12,548 bases of DNA, from contig CAZISM010000146.1 in assembly GCA_964541895.1 (NCBI GenBank), forward strand, positions 1 to 12,548, read 5' to 3'. A program made the translations under genes and the position numbers. The number at the start of each line of letters is the position of its first letter. Position 1 is the stretch's first letter. This stretch comes from CAZISM01 sp964541895 (GTDB lineage Bacteria > Zhuqueibacterota > Zhuqueibacteria > Residuimicrobiales > Residuimicrobiaceae). The notes under the pieces are model-generated. The model saw only the letters and a program-made list of their open reading frames with translations, was not told the DNA's origin and did no database searches. Shown here piece by piece: positions 1-6,318 of the stretch.

Positions 1-261
1 TGGGGCTATACCACCCTGCAGACCGGCGTGATGGGACTGGTGGCCGGCTTGCTCAGTCTGCCGCTGGGCAACGTGCTGGCGCTGATTCTCATTTATGTCA
101 TCAACAAGCGCTCGTTCGGCTGGACCCTGCAATTCCAGTTTCTGCCCCATTGGCTCTATCAGGCGGTACTGCTGGCCATATTCGCCTCCGTCGCCGCCGG
201 GCTCTATCCGGCTTTTCGCATGTCCAGATCAGCGCCTGCCGGCGCGCTGCGGGAGGAGTGA
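1..261 (+). CDS. FtsX-type ABC transporter permease, C-terminal fragment
   Basis: The reading frame is open from the first base and ends at TGA 259-261, so only the last 86 residues are visible. They contain two hydrophobic segments, roughly GLVAGLLSLPLGNVLALILI and LYQAVLLAIFASVAAGLYPA, and end in the pattern YPAFRMSRSAPAGALREE. That pattern is typical of the last transmembrane helix and cytoplasmic tail of MacB/FtsX-family permeases. Such permeases work with an ATPase subunit at the inner membrane, usually to move lipids, lipoproteins or peptides. The stop lies 3 bases before the ATG of the AttH-like gene, and the purine-rich end of this gene (GGGAGGAG) serves as the next gene's ribosome binding site, so the two are almost certainly co-transcribed and translationally coupled. 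The ATPase gene would be expected upstream, outside the window. Confidence 0.85.
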   Translation, partial: WGYTTLQTGVMGLVAGLLSLPLGNVLALILIYVINKRSFGWTLQFQFLPHWLYQAVLLAIFASVAAGLYPAFRMSRSAPAGALREE

Positions 262-264
262 ACT

Positions 265-1437
265 ATGTATCGCCTCTCTCTCATCATGAGCGTGCTGATA
301 TTGCTGGGGATTTTTCTGGCTTGGTTGTGGCTGCAGGAGCCATTGCCGACAACGGCGCTGCCGGCCATCAACCTGCAGGATATCCTGGCCACTGCCGGCG
401 CTCAGGATTTCGACCGCGCCACCGTTGTACGCCCGTTTCAATTTCCCCAGGATCACGGACCACACCTCTCGTTCAAAAACGAGTGGTGGTATCTTACCGG
501 GAATCTCGTCAGCGCGGACGGCCGGGAATTCGGCTACCAGTTTACTCTTTTCCGCGATGGCCTCGTCAAGAGACCGGTGCAACGCCCATCAGACTGGGCG
601 ACCGGTCAAACCTATATGGCCCATTTCGCCCTGGCCGATATCTCAGCCGGCCGTTTTTTCAGCTTTGAACGATTCAGTCGCGCTGCCATGAACCTGGCCG
701 GTGCTGAAATTCCCCCAGGCCGGTTCTGGCTGGAGGATTGGGTCATGACCATCGACGGCCACAGCCAAAGGCCCACCCTCACCCTTTCAACCGGGGAAGG
801 GGATATTGCGCTATCGCTCACCCTGACAGTCGAAAAACCTCCGGTGCTGCATGGCGATAACGGTCTGAGCCGCAAAGGCGACCAACCGGGACAGGCCACC
901 TATTACTATTCCTATACCAGGCTCAAGACAACGGGACAGCTGGTGTTAAATAAAAAGACCGTTGCTGTACAGGGCAACTCCTGGTTTGATCGCGAGTGGG
1001 GCACCGACGTCATGAGCCGCCACGTCAGCGGTTGGGACTGGTTCAGTCTGCAATTCGATGACGGCCGCGAATTCATGTACTATCAATTGCGCACACAGGA
1101 AGGTGCGCCGGATCCCTGCAGTCGAGGTTCGTGGATCGAGGCCGACGGCTCCTGTCACGGCGTTGGTGCGGACGAAATTCAAATAGAGATTCTGGAAGAG
1201 TGGCAGGATGAAGCGGGCAATCGCTATCCAGGCGCCTGGCGGATGCGCTGGCCGCACGAGTCGTGCGAGCTGGTCATTCAACCGAAACTGAAAGACCAGC
1301 TCTTGCGAACCAGCATTCCCTACTGGGAAGGCGCGGTGCGCTTTGCCGGCACCAGAAAAGGGGTCCGGGTCACCGGTCAGGGTTATGTTGAATTGACCGG
1401 TTATACCAAAACGGTTATGGCAGCTCCGAATGAATAA
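265..1437 (+). CDS. AttH/CrtC-type lipocalin-domain protein, membrane-anchored
   Basis: This 390-residue protein has an N-terminal hydrophobic anchor or signal segment at about residues 5-23 and is therefore probably exported or periplasmic. The motifs match the AttH / CrtC N-terminal lipocalin family ('secreted hydrolase', carotenoid 1,2-hydratase relatives): FPQDHGPH (60-67), NEWWYLTGNL (72-81), TYMAHFAL (116-123), YYYSYTRL (213-220), SWFDREWGT (239-247) and GWDWFSLQ (256-263). The family folds as two lipocalin-like barrels. The carotenoid hydratase activity is known only for part of the family, and nothing here shows that substrate. AttH genes often directly follow ABC ATPase and FtsX permease genes, as here, so a role in handling a lipid-like cargo of that transporter is a reasonable inference. 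ATG 265 is preceded by GGGAGGAG at good spacing inside the end of the permease gene. A second, diverged copy of its last 47 codons lies at 4774-4914. Confidence 0.88.
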   Translation: MYRLSLIMSVLILLGIFLAWLWLQEPLPTTALPAINLQDILATAGAQDFDRATVVRPFQFPQDHGPHLSFKNEWWYLTGNLVSADGREFGYQFTLFRDGLVKRPVQRPSDWATGQTYMAHFALADISAGRFFSFERFSRAAMNLAGAEIPPGRFWLEDWVMTIDGHSQRPTLTLSTGEGDIALSLTLTVEKPPVLHGDNGLSRKGDQPGQATYYYSYTRLKTTGQLVLNKKTVAVQGNSWFDREWGTDVMSRHVSGWDWFSLQFDDGREFMYYQLRTQEGAPDPCSRGSWIEADGSCHGVGADEIQIEILEEWQDEAGNRYPGAWRMRWPHESCELVIQPKLKDQLLRTSIPYWEGAVRFAGTRKGVRVTGQGYVELTGYTKTVMAAPNE

Positions 1438-1670
1438 AGGAATTTGCCGTTATATTAGATTTGCGACGCGCCTCTCTGCCGGGTTGGAAAGGAGCCGCCG
1501 CAAGCACCGGTCGTTCATGGATCATTTGGTTCCGCCATCCATAGACGTAGACGGTTATGACCGTGTCGCTTTTTATTTCCAATTCAATATTATTAAAGGC
1601 AGCATCACGATCGACCAGCGCCGCCAATATGCCATCCCGGCATGCGAAAGCCGCTCTGACGTGGCTTAAA
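1438..1670. other. Intergenic space between convergent genes, no confident gene
   Basis: This gap separates the convergent attH-like and polyferredoxin genes. A + frame (ATG 1430 to stop 1669) and a - frame (1684 to 1415) are both open. The - frame contains a short stretch, DRDAAFNNIELEIKS followed by TVITVYVYG, that faintly recalls the middle of a BON domain. It has no ribosome binding site or matching C-terminal half. I see no clear hairpin plus T-tract terminator for either gene. It is best treated as non-coding or as a worn-out gene remnant. Confidence 0.4.
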
Positions 1671-2810
1671 TCATGCGAGCGCAATCATGGTAATGGCTCG
1701 TGGCGGACAGACCAGAGCACAGGCCGCGCAGCCGACGCAGCGGTTCGTCATGATTTCCGGCCAGGCCTGGACGCCACCCGTTGCATTGTGTATCACCACG
1801 GCATCGTACTCGCAATAACGATGGCAGAGATCGCATTCTTTGTGTACGCTCAATAAACATGCCTCACGGTGCAGCAGGACGGTTGCCATGAACAACCGAT
1901 GTTTGTCGGCAGTGGAAAATTTCCCGATGGCAGCGCTCGGACATACATCTCCACACGCAGTGCATCGGGGCAGACAATAGCCTTTGTCAAAGTCGACGGC
2001 GGGGCTCAACAAGCCAGCCAGATCATGAGCATCGAACGAAGAGCCTATGATATCCGTCGGGCAAGCTTTGGCGCAGTTGCCGCAGCGAATGCAGACCTCT
2101 TTGAATCGATCCTCACGCAGCGCACCAGGCGGACGTATGGTCCGATTTGCCGGTATCGGGATTTGCGCCAGCGACCATTTGAGCCCAAAGCCGAACAGCA
2201 TCCCCAGGGCCAGTCGCCGGCCGGAAGGGTAAGCGGAGGTCGGGGCTGTCCTGCGCCAAAAGTTTTGCATGGAGTTCAGAATATCCTGCATCCCGCCCAA
2301 AGGACACAGCCTGGAACACCAGAGGTGGGGAATGGCAAAACTGATAGTGATGAGCAACAGCAATCCGCTAAGCTTGGCCGCAGCTGCAAAAGCGGGCTGG
2401 CGGCGCAAGCCGTCAAAAAATGCATGAAATAGGGCGATGGGATCCAGGACGCTCAGCAACGGCACGCCGGCCAGCGAGAGCACCATAGCAGCGATAACCA
2501 GAGGTTTATTCAAACGTGGAATTTTGGCCGACTTTATCCGCAATCGAGAGATTCCGGATGCAAATTCGCACAGCACGCCGGCCGGGCAGAGCCAATGGCA
2601 ATACCAGCGGCGGCGGAAAACCGCTGAAATCAGCACCAGGATGGCTAAAATGTGCAACAGCCTGAAACCACCTCCGGCGAGAACCGTATTGAGCATGATG
2701 AACGGACTGGTCCAGAGATAGAATCCGGTGAATGGGCTGAATGGTATCGGCAAGGCCAGCAACAGGGCGACGAGCAATGAAGCGATCCGGACGTGCGCGG
2801 CTGTGCTCAT
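1671..2810 (-). CDS. NapH-like membrane polyferredoxin, 4Fe-4S binding protein
   Basis: This is a 379-residue membrane iron-sulfur protein. Hydrophobic helices are visible at about residues 8-27, 49-65, 103-121, 146-162 and 200-216. Two short membrane-linked motifs, C71-xxx-C75-P and C165-xxx-C169-P, are the signature of the NapH/MauN/NosR/CcoG-type ferredoxin family. The C-terminal half carries further ferredoxin-type clusters: C240xxC243xxC246xxxC250P, C279xxxC283xxC286xxxC290P, C326xxC329xxxC333 and C358xxC361xxC364xxxC368P. NapH-type proteins pass electrons between the quinone pool or cytoplasmic donors and partner oxidoreductases. Here the partner is probably the flavoprotein gene just upstream, whose stop codon overlaps this start as ATGA (2807-2810). 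That overlap is why I start at ATG 2810 rather than 27 codons earlier. The third cluster (CDLCHRYCEY) lacks one ligand of a standard motif. The electron donor and final substrate are not evident. Confidence 0.85.
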   Translation of the reverse strand: MSTAAHVRIASLLVALLLALPIPFSPFTGFYLWTSPFIMLNTVLAGGGFRLLHILAILVLISAVFRRRWYCHWLCPAGVLCEFASGISRLRIKSAKIPRLNKPLVIAAMVLSLAGVPLLSVLDPIALFHAFFDGLRRQPAFAAAAKLSGLLLLITISFAIPHLWCSRLCPLGGMQDILNSMQNFWRRTAPTSAYPSGRRLALGMLFGFGLKWSLAQIPIPANRTIRPPGALREDRFKEVCIRCGNCAKACPTDIIGSSFDAHDLAGLLSPAVDFDKGYCLPRCTACGDVCPSAAIGKFSTADKHRLFMATVLLHREACLLSVHKECDLCHRYCEYDAVVIHNATGGVQAWPEIMTNRCVGCAACALVCPPRAITMIALA

Positions 2811-4138
2811 CCCAGATTTGCCCCCTGTTGTTTCAAGATCGACTGCACCTGGCGAATATTCACTTGTTTTGCCGAAGCGTTTTCCTGACAAGCGACTGCC
2901 GCAGCAACGCCCGCTGCATGTCCGGTTACCAGGCAGGTGCCGATGATACGCGTATCTTCAACCAGGCCCTCCTCGAAACAGAAGCAGCGACCGGAGACGA
3001 TCAAATTCTTTACTTTTTTGGGGAGGAGAGATCGATAAGGTATTTGCCACAGCGGCCGCTCGCTGGTTGCTATCCGCTTGCCCTGGTATAATATGTTGGT
3101 CCAGGCGCCACTGATGCCGATAACATCGGCAAAGGTTTTAAACGTCATGGAATCATCGAGGGTCAGGCGGTATTCGCCATCCAATATACGCGACATGCGC
3201 ACGCCGATTTGCGAGGCCGTATCCAGCAGAAAGACCTGTTCGTAACCGGGTGTGGCGCGAATTTTTTCCGTGTTCTCCCAAATCTGTATGCGGTATTTCT
3301 GCTGCAATTCTGAAAGCGCGTACACATCGAGCCCGTCTTGATCATTGTCGCCGTGCATGTTGAACCAGTTAACGCTTGCGATCGGCGTCGGATCGCCGAT
3401 GGGCCGCTCCTGGAACCCGGGCCTGGTCCTGTCAATACGATCGATATTACCGAGGCGGTGCACCAGGCCGATATGATATTTAAAATTGGTGAATGTTTCC
3501 CCGGCCAGTGCCAGTATATCGCCATCGCCGGTGGCGTCGATCACCATCCTGGGTGCAATGGCAACGCGCCCGGATTTGGTCTCTAGTATCACGGCTTTGA
3601 TCCACTGGTTCTCCATAATGACATTGGCGGCCCAGCAGTGATAGAGCGTTTTGACCGAAGCCTCGGAGGTCATTACGTCGAAAAGGTATTTGGCGGCCTC
3701 TGGATCGACGACCGGATTGACGTCGTGAATGGCCATATTCAGTTTTTTCAGGCGTTGCGCCATTTCGTCGCCGATGCCGAATATAACCTGCTGCTGTTGG
3801 CCGTTTCCGGCCAGCGCGTGCGTTGACAGCAGCGGCAGCACCAGTCCGCCGGTCCACAAGCCGCCGAGATGGTTATAGCGCTCCACCAGAATAGTCTTGG
3901 CGCCGGCCCGTCCTGCCGCTATGGCAGCCGCTACACCAGCCGGACCGCCGCCGACCACCAACACCTCCGGCTCCTCGATGATGGGAATCTCACGGGCCGG
4001 CTCTGTGATGGTTCCAGCTGATGTTGTTGCAGGCGACGGCATACCCTTTTTTGCAGATTCCTGGTCCCTGCACCGGGCGCCACCCATCGCCGCTGCTGAG
4101 GATATGGTAAGGGTCGACAAAAATTTGCGACGGTCCAT
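2807..4138 (-). CDS. FAD-dependent oxidoreductase with Tat-type leader
   Basis: This 443-residue flavoprotein begins MDRRKFLSTL, a twin-arginine motif followed by a moderately hydrophobic stretch (residues 8-20), so Tat export of the folded protein is likely. After a Pro/Thr/Ser-rich linker comes a dinucleotide-binding fold, EVLVVGGGPAGVAAA (58-72), with the ribose-binding glutamate at the end of the second strand (LVERYNHLGG, 84-93). A second FAD contact, ATGDGD, lies at 202-207. The C-terminal NLIVSGRCFCFEEG ... GTCLVTGHAAGVAAAVA matches the end of the FAD_oxidored family (Pfam PF12831), whose members are mostly uncharacterised. ATG 4138 is preceded by AAGGAG (4146-4151) at 7 bases. The stop overlaps the start of the polyferredoxin gene, so the two form an operon, probably an exported flavoenzyme fed by or feeding a membrane ferredoxin. 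The substrate is unknown. Cys23 follows Arg, which argues against a lipobox. Confidence 0.85.
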   Translation of the reverse strand: MDRRKFLSTLTISSAAAMGGARCRDQESAKKGMPSPATTSAGTITEPAREIPIIEEPEVLVVGGGPAGVAAAIAAGRAGAKTILVERYNHLGGLWTGGLVLPLLSTHALAGNGQQQQVIFGIGDEMAQRLKKLNMAIHDVNPVVDPEAAKYLFDVMTSEASVKTLYHCWAANVIMENQWIKAVILETKSGRVAIAPRMVIDATGDGDILALAGETFTNFKYHIGLVHRLGNIDRIDRTRPGFQERPIGDPTPIASVNWFNMHGDNDQDGLDVYALSELQQKYRIQIWENTEKIRATPGYEQVFLLDTASQIGVRMSRILDGEYRLTLDDSMTFKTFADVIGISGAWTNILYQGKRIATSERPLWQIPYRSLLPKKVKNLIVSGRCFCFEEGLVEDTRIIGTCLVTGHAAGVAAAVACQENASAKQVNIRQVQSILKQQGANLG

Positions 4139-4288
4139 GCTTCCACTCCTTGTGTTTATTACTACTGTGCCTTTCGTACAGCCCGGCCTCAGCGGCAGTG
4201 TACAAGTCCTTCCCGCACCGCCGTGCAGGCTGTCTTCGAAAGGTTAACGCGTCCTTTGATTTTGTTCGATCATTACGTTATTCATGCA

Positions 4289-4414
4289 TCAGCAGGCAAG
4301 TTTTCGGAATTCTTTGATCCGGTGAAACGTAATGATATTGGTATCATGCGGTGTCCGGGACTGCGCATCCCCGGAACGGCTCAATACCACCAGGTCTTCA
4401 TCGTCAATGGCCAT
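4289..4414 (-). CDS. Possible small ORF upstream of the flavoprotein operon
   Basis: A 41-codon frame runs from ATG 4414 to TGA 4289 on the same strand as the flavoprotein operon, ending about 150 bases before its start. The translation begins MAIDDEDLVVLSRSGDAQSR and ends with the basic stretch HRIKEFRKLAC; its composition is protein-like. No strong ribosome binding site precedes it because the upstream bases are the AATTGATAGG tandem repeat. It could be a leader peptide, a small protein or a fragment of a lost gene. I do not recognise it. Confidence 0.22.
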   Translation of the reverse strand: MAIDDEDLVVLSRSGDAQSRTPHDTNIITFHRIKEFRKLAC

Positions 4415-4417
4415 GGA

Positions 4418-4455
4418 AATTGATAGGAATTGATAAATTGATAGGAATTGATAGG
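4418..4455. repeat. Short tandem repeat, AATTGATAGG units
   Basis: Four successive units (AATTGATAGG, AATTGATA, AATTGATAGG, AATTGATAGG) give an 18-base period over 38 bases. It lies about 280 bases upstream of the flavoprotein operon. A single related unit (GATAGGAATTTTGATTT) occurs at 10922-10938, upstream of the SulP gene. It could arise by replication slippage, or be a protein-binding array; nothing here decides. Confidence 0.8.
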
Positions 4456-4470
4456 AAATTTGATTTTGCT

Positions 4471-4512
4471 GAGGTCAACGAATCATCCTCTGTCAAGCGT
4501 CGGATACCCAGC
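4471..4512. repeat. Dispersed repeat A, copy 1
   Basis: This 42-base stretch matches 11167-11208 in the same orientation. The core at 4484-4512 (CATCCTCTGTCAAGCG, then CGGATACCCAGC) differs at only about one base. The match weakens but continues leftward, and the motif TTCAGAG occurs just to the right in both copies (4526-4532 and 11211-11217). On the - strand both copies translate in one frame as LGIRRLTED, with a synonymous CGA/CGG change, so it may be a scrap of an old gene. Confidence 0.75.
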
Positions 4513-4748
4513 CATTTCCCTTTTTTCAGAGCGACAAGCCATATCCGGCATCCTCATCGCTTCTAACCTGCCGGCAAATTAGCCAGACAGCATCTGAAAA
4601 TCAAGCTAAATTTCTATAAGTATGTAATCTGGCCATATCGCTGCCGGATCAATTCGACACGCGTAAAAATTGAGGAAGGACTCTTTAAATGCAGACGCGC
4701 TCAAAATAACCGTAATCATAGCCCGGGCTGATGATAGATCAATGGTTC
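4513..4748. other. Gene-free stretch between repeat A and the left hairpin
   Basis: No sizeable gene is supported. The one notable item is a good ribosome binding site (GAGGAAGGA, 4672-4680) followed at 8 bases by ATG 4689. That frame stops after six codons (MQTRSK), so it may be the truncated start of a lost gene. A palindrome AGCCCGGGCT lies at 4721-4730. The rest shows no recognisable structure. Confidence 0.4.
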
Positions 4749-4773
4749 CGCCCGGGGAAAAATTCCCCGGGCG
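4749..4773. repeat. Perfect GC-rich hairpin bordering the attH fragment, left side
   Basis: CGCCCGGGGAA, loop AAA, TTCCCCGGGCG: an 11-bp perfect stem at 4749-4759 and 4763-4773. No T-tract follows on either strand, so it is not a standard terminator. It ends exactly where similarity to the attH tail starts. Confidence 0.85.
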
Positions 4774-4914
4774 ATCAAAGACCAGCTGTTACGATCAGGT
4801 ATTCCCTGCTGGGAAGGCGCGGTGCGGATTGCAGGCAGCAGAAAAGGCGTTCCGGTCATCGGCCAGGGTTACGTTGAACTGACCGGTTATACCAAAACGG
4901 TTACAACAGCTCCA
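4774..4914 (+). pseudogene. Fragment of a second attH-like gene, C-terminal 47 codons
   Basis: Translated in frame 1 of its own, this stretch reads IKDQLLRSGIPCWEGAVRIA and continues to GQGYVELTGYTKTVTTAP. It matches residues 341-387 of the AttH-like protein at 265-1437 (LKDQLLRTSIPYWEGAVRFA and so on). By eye the DNA is roughly 84 percent identical to 1285-1425, with many third-position changes, so it is a diverged relative under past selection, not a fresh copy. There is no start, no N-terminal 340 residues and no stop codon at the family position. The fragment is bounded on each side by a perfect GC-rich hairpin (4749-4773 and 4915-4933). Confidence 0.85.
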
Positions 4915-4933
4915 CGCGCCCGCGTTGGGCGCG
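4915..4933. repeat. Perfect GC-rich hairpin bordering the attH fragment, right side
   Basis: CGCGCCC, loop GCGTT, GGGCGCG: a 7-bp perfect stem at 4915-4921 and 4927-4933. It starts at the base where similarity to the attH gene ends. It has no T-tract. Confidence 0.8.
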
Positions 4934-4960
4934 ACATGATTTTGAGGTAGAGTTGGAGAT

Positions 4961-5126
4961 TCGCTCTCGTTCCCAAGCGCGAGAGACTGGGTGAAAGAGA
5001 TCATGCGCGGAAATTCTTGCATTATAGCATAAATCAATCCGCGTGATGATCACCCACTCTCGGTGCTTGGGAACGCACTTGTCAACAAAGCTCTGCTTTG
5101 CGTTCAAGCGCGTGACAAGAAGCAGT
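4961..5126. repeat. Dispersed structured repeat B, copy 1, MITE-like
   Basis: This 166-base stretch matches 11573-11738 with the same length and orientation and about a dozen substitutions by eye. It contains inverted arms GTTCCCAAGC (4969-4978) and GCTTGGGAAC (5065-5074), extended imperfectly by CTCTCG-type flanks, around an inner imperfect pair GATCATGCGCGG / CCGCGTGATGATC. To the right is a second nested hairpin: CTTGTCA (5078-5084) with TGACAAG (5113-5119) enclosing CAAAGC-TCT-GCTTTG (5086-5100). It has no transposase gene. The architecture fits a non-autonomous mobile or REPIN-like element; no target-site duplication is visible. Open frames across it look like chance. Confidence 0.85.
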
Positions 5127-5194
5127 TTTTTATTCTATAGCTGCAACATAATCTATTTGCATACGGAGCTGCAACCCAGGTTCGATCCGAAACG

Positions 5195-5332
5195 AGTGGA
5201 AGCGAGCCGGCCAGGTACAGGCCCCAGCGGCTTATTCGAAGGGGTATAGCGGCAGTCCGATGATATGTTGAAAATGGAGATCAAAGGTCGCCAGGGTCGA
5301 GGCGCTCTGCAAGGCGTGCGCTGCAATCCAGA
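5195..5332. repeat. vapC-tail direct repeat, copy 1
   Basis: The last third of vapC plus 37 bases beyond its stop are repeated, with equal length (138 bases) and in the same orientation, at 8591-8728. Similarity stops abruptly after the shared bases AATCCAGA at 5332. Confidence 0.85.
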
Positions 5333-5624
5333 CATCGTTGAGCGGAAGGGGCCTGCTGATAACCTTTAGCTGCTGCTTAAGACGGCCAAAGTATGCCGCG
5401 GTCTCGGCATTCGCCTCCAGCAGCACCACAGTCGGCTTGTCGATAAGCCGCTGCAGCAGTTCGCGATTCTCCCGCTCCCGGCTGCCGCCGGAGAATCCTG
5501 CATAAAGCTCGCCAAGAACAAAAACGGAGAGGTAGACATGCTCAGCCTGCATCAGCGCTGCCAGCACGCGCTGGTCACCTGCAAAAAACCGGCTGAGCGC
5601 ATTGGTATCAACGAGCAGTCTCAT
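5232..5624 (-). CDS. vapC: VapC-type PIN-domain toxin ribonuclease
   Basis: This 130-residue protein is the usual length for a VapC toxin, a Mg-dependent endoribonuclease that cuts tRNA or rRNA when not bound by its antitoxin. The four acidic PIN residues are in place: D6 in LLVDTNALSRF, E39 in GELYAGF, D97 in LPLNDVWIAAHAL and D115 in LATFDLHF. I start at ATG 5624 because it overlaps the antitoxin stop as ATGA and has GGAG 5 bases upstream; a GTG two codons earlier (5630) is possible. The antitoxin gene lies directly upstream on the same strand. A truncated copy of residues 99-130 is found at 8628-8726. Confidence 0.9.
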   Translation of the reverse strand: MRLLVDTNALSRFFAGDQRVLAALMQAEHVYLSVFVLGELYAGFSGGSRERENRELLQRLIDKPTVVLLEANAETAAYFGRLKQQLKVISRPLPLNDVWIAAHALQSASTLATFDLHFQHIIGLPLYPFE

Positions 5625-5872
5625 AGCCACTCCTCGCGCCGCACCTCGCTCAATTCAGCCGTCTGACTTTCAAATTGCATCAGTTCATCCTCAGACCAAA
5701 CGCCACAAAGATCGCTGAAATCAACACTGTTTTTCTTTGTCCGCTCCAATCCGAGGGCCTGACGCAGCAGCTGCTTGATCGTCTTATTCAGGCTCTGGTT
5801 TTGCTCCTCAGCGCGCTGCTCAAGCTTGCGCGCCAGCTCTTCATCTAACTGATGCACGCTGATTGATTTCAT
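5621..5872 (-). CDS. vapB: VapB-type antitoxin, ribbon-helix-helix-like N-terminus
   Basis: This 83-residue protein begins MKSISVHQLDEELARKLEQR and continues through LNKTIKQLLRQALG, a beta strand plus two helices as in MetJ/Arc or FitA-like ribbon-helix-helix antitoxins. Its C-terminal part contains VDFSDLCGVWSEDELMQFE, the kind of acidic and aromatic segment that wraps the PIN toxin. ATG 5872 is chosen because GGAG precedes it by 5 bases and the protein then begins at the DNA-binding strand; in-frame upstream codons would add a non-conserved MIMNHSMNQYGAV. It forms a translationally coupled operon with vapC. Such pairs repress their own promoter, and an inverted ACTAT/ATAGT pair lies just upstream (5894-5923). 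Confidence 0.85.
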   Translation of the reverse strand: MKSISVHQLDEELARKLEQRAEEQNQSLNKTIKQLLRQALGLERTKKNSVDFSDLCGVWSEDELMQFESQTAELSEVRREEWL

Positions 5873-5893
5873 TACGGCTCCATATTGATTCAT

Positions 5894-5923
5894 ACTATGG
5901 TTCATTATCAATCCAAATATAGT
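5894..5923 (-). promoter_or_regulatory. Candidate VapB operator upstream of vapBC
   Basis: ACTAT (5894-5898) and ATAGT (5919-5923) form an inverted pair with a 20-base AT-rich spacer, 22 bases upstream of the vapB start. VapB proteins usually bind inverted repeats at this position. The match is short and no strong -35/-10 pair could be fixed, so this is only a pointer. Confidence 0.3.
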
Positions 5924-6247
5924 TCACAAATGCGCGCGAGTCAAGCTCTTTTTCCTGACTCAATCAATCACTGCCGAGCACACACGAGGGACGCTGAGAG
6001 AATAGAACATGAAATAATCGCGCTCGGATTGAGAGCGGAAAATGAAAATTTTTTAGTCGAGAATTATTCTCCTGAATTGAACGATTGGTGTGGCCGAAGC
6101 GTCTCGCTTCGGCGGCTTTTTGAGCACGAATCGCTCAGTTAAGGATTCCATAAACATTAAAGAGCAACTCCGCGCTCTCGACTCACTCAGTGGTTTATGA
6201 ATTAGTCAGGTTAGAATGCAATTTGCAGGCATAATTATGGATTGTAA
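5924..6247. other. Non-coding stretch upstream of vapBC with hairpins
   Basis: No gene is convincing. An 85-codon + frame (5885-6142) runs straight through the terminator hairpin and has no ribosome binding site. Structured elements are the terminator at 6093-6121, a long-range stem CATAAAC (6149-6155) / GTTTATG (6193-6199), and inside it AGAGC (6161-6165) / GCTCT (6174-6178). The stretch could encode a small + strand RNA ending at the terminator. Confidence 0.4.
6093..6121 (+). terminator. Rho-independent terminator-like hairpin
   Basis: GCCGAAGCG (6093-6101), loop TCT, CGCTTCGGC (6105-6113): a 9-bp perfect stem, followed by GGC and TTTTT (6117-6121) on the + strand. The other strand lacks a T-tract. 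There is no + strand gene directly upstream that it would end. Confidence 0.7.
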
Positions 6248-6318
6248 GGCCTGTTTTTAAGGCATTTCTATCGTTAACACAATGTATATAAATGAGTTGA
6301 TTTGGTCCGACCCCAATT
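6248..6318. repeat. Dispersed repeat R4, copy 1
   Basis: This 71-base AT-rich stretch starts GGCCTGTTT, passes through TAACACAATGTATATAAATG and ends GGTCCGACCCCAATT. It matches 8729-8797 in the same orientation. The terminal GGTCNGACCCC-type motif is a small inverted sequence seen at the edges of many bacterial repeats. In copy 2 it is fused to a vapC tail. Confidence 0.8.

Noticed and set aside
1869..2432. A 187-codon + frame inside the polyferredoxin gene
   Set aside because: It is antisense to a protein with six clear cysteine clusters and shows no family features.
4149..4260. Possible transcription terminator upstream of the flavoprotein operon
   Set aside because: The GC-rich bases do not form a convincing stem followed by a T-tract on either strand.
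5174..5196. GGTTCGATCC resembling a tRNA T-arm
   Set aside because: The flanking stem does not pair and there is no acceptor, anticodon arm or CCA end nearby.
5885..6142. An 85-codon + frame upstream of vapB
   Set aside because: It runs through the terminator hairpin, lacks a ribosome binding site and overlaps the vapB promoter region.
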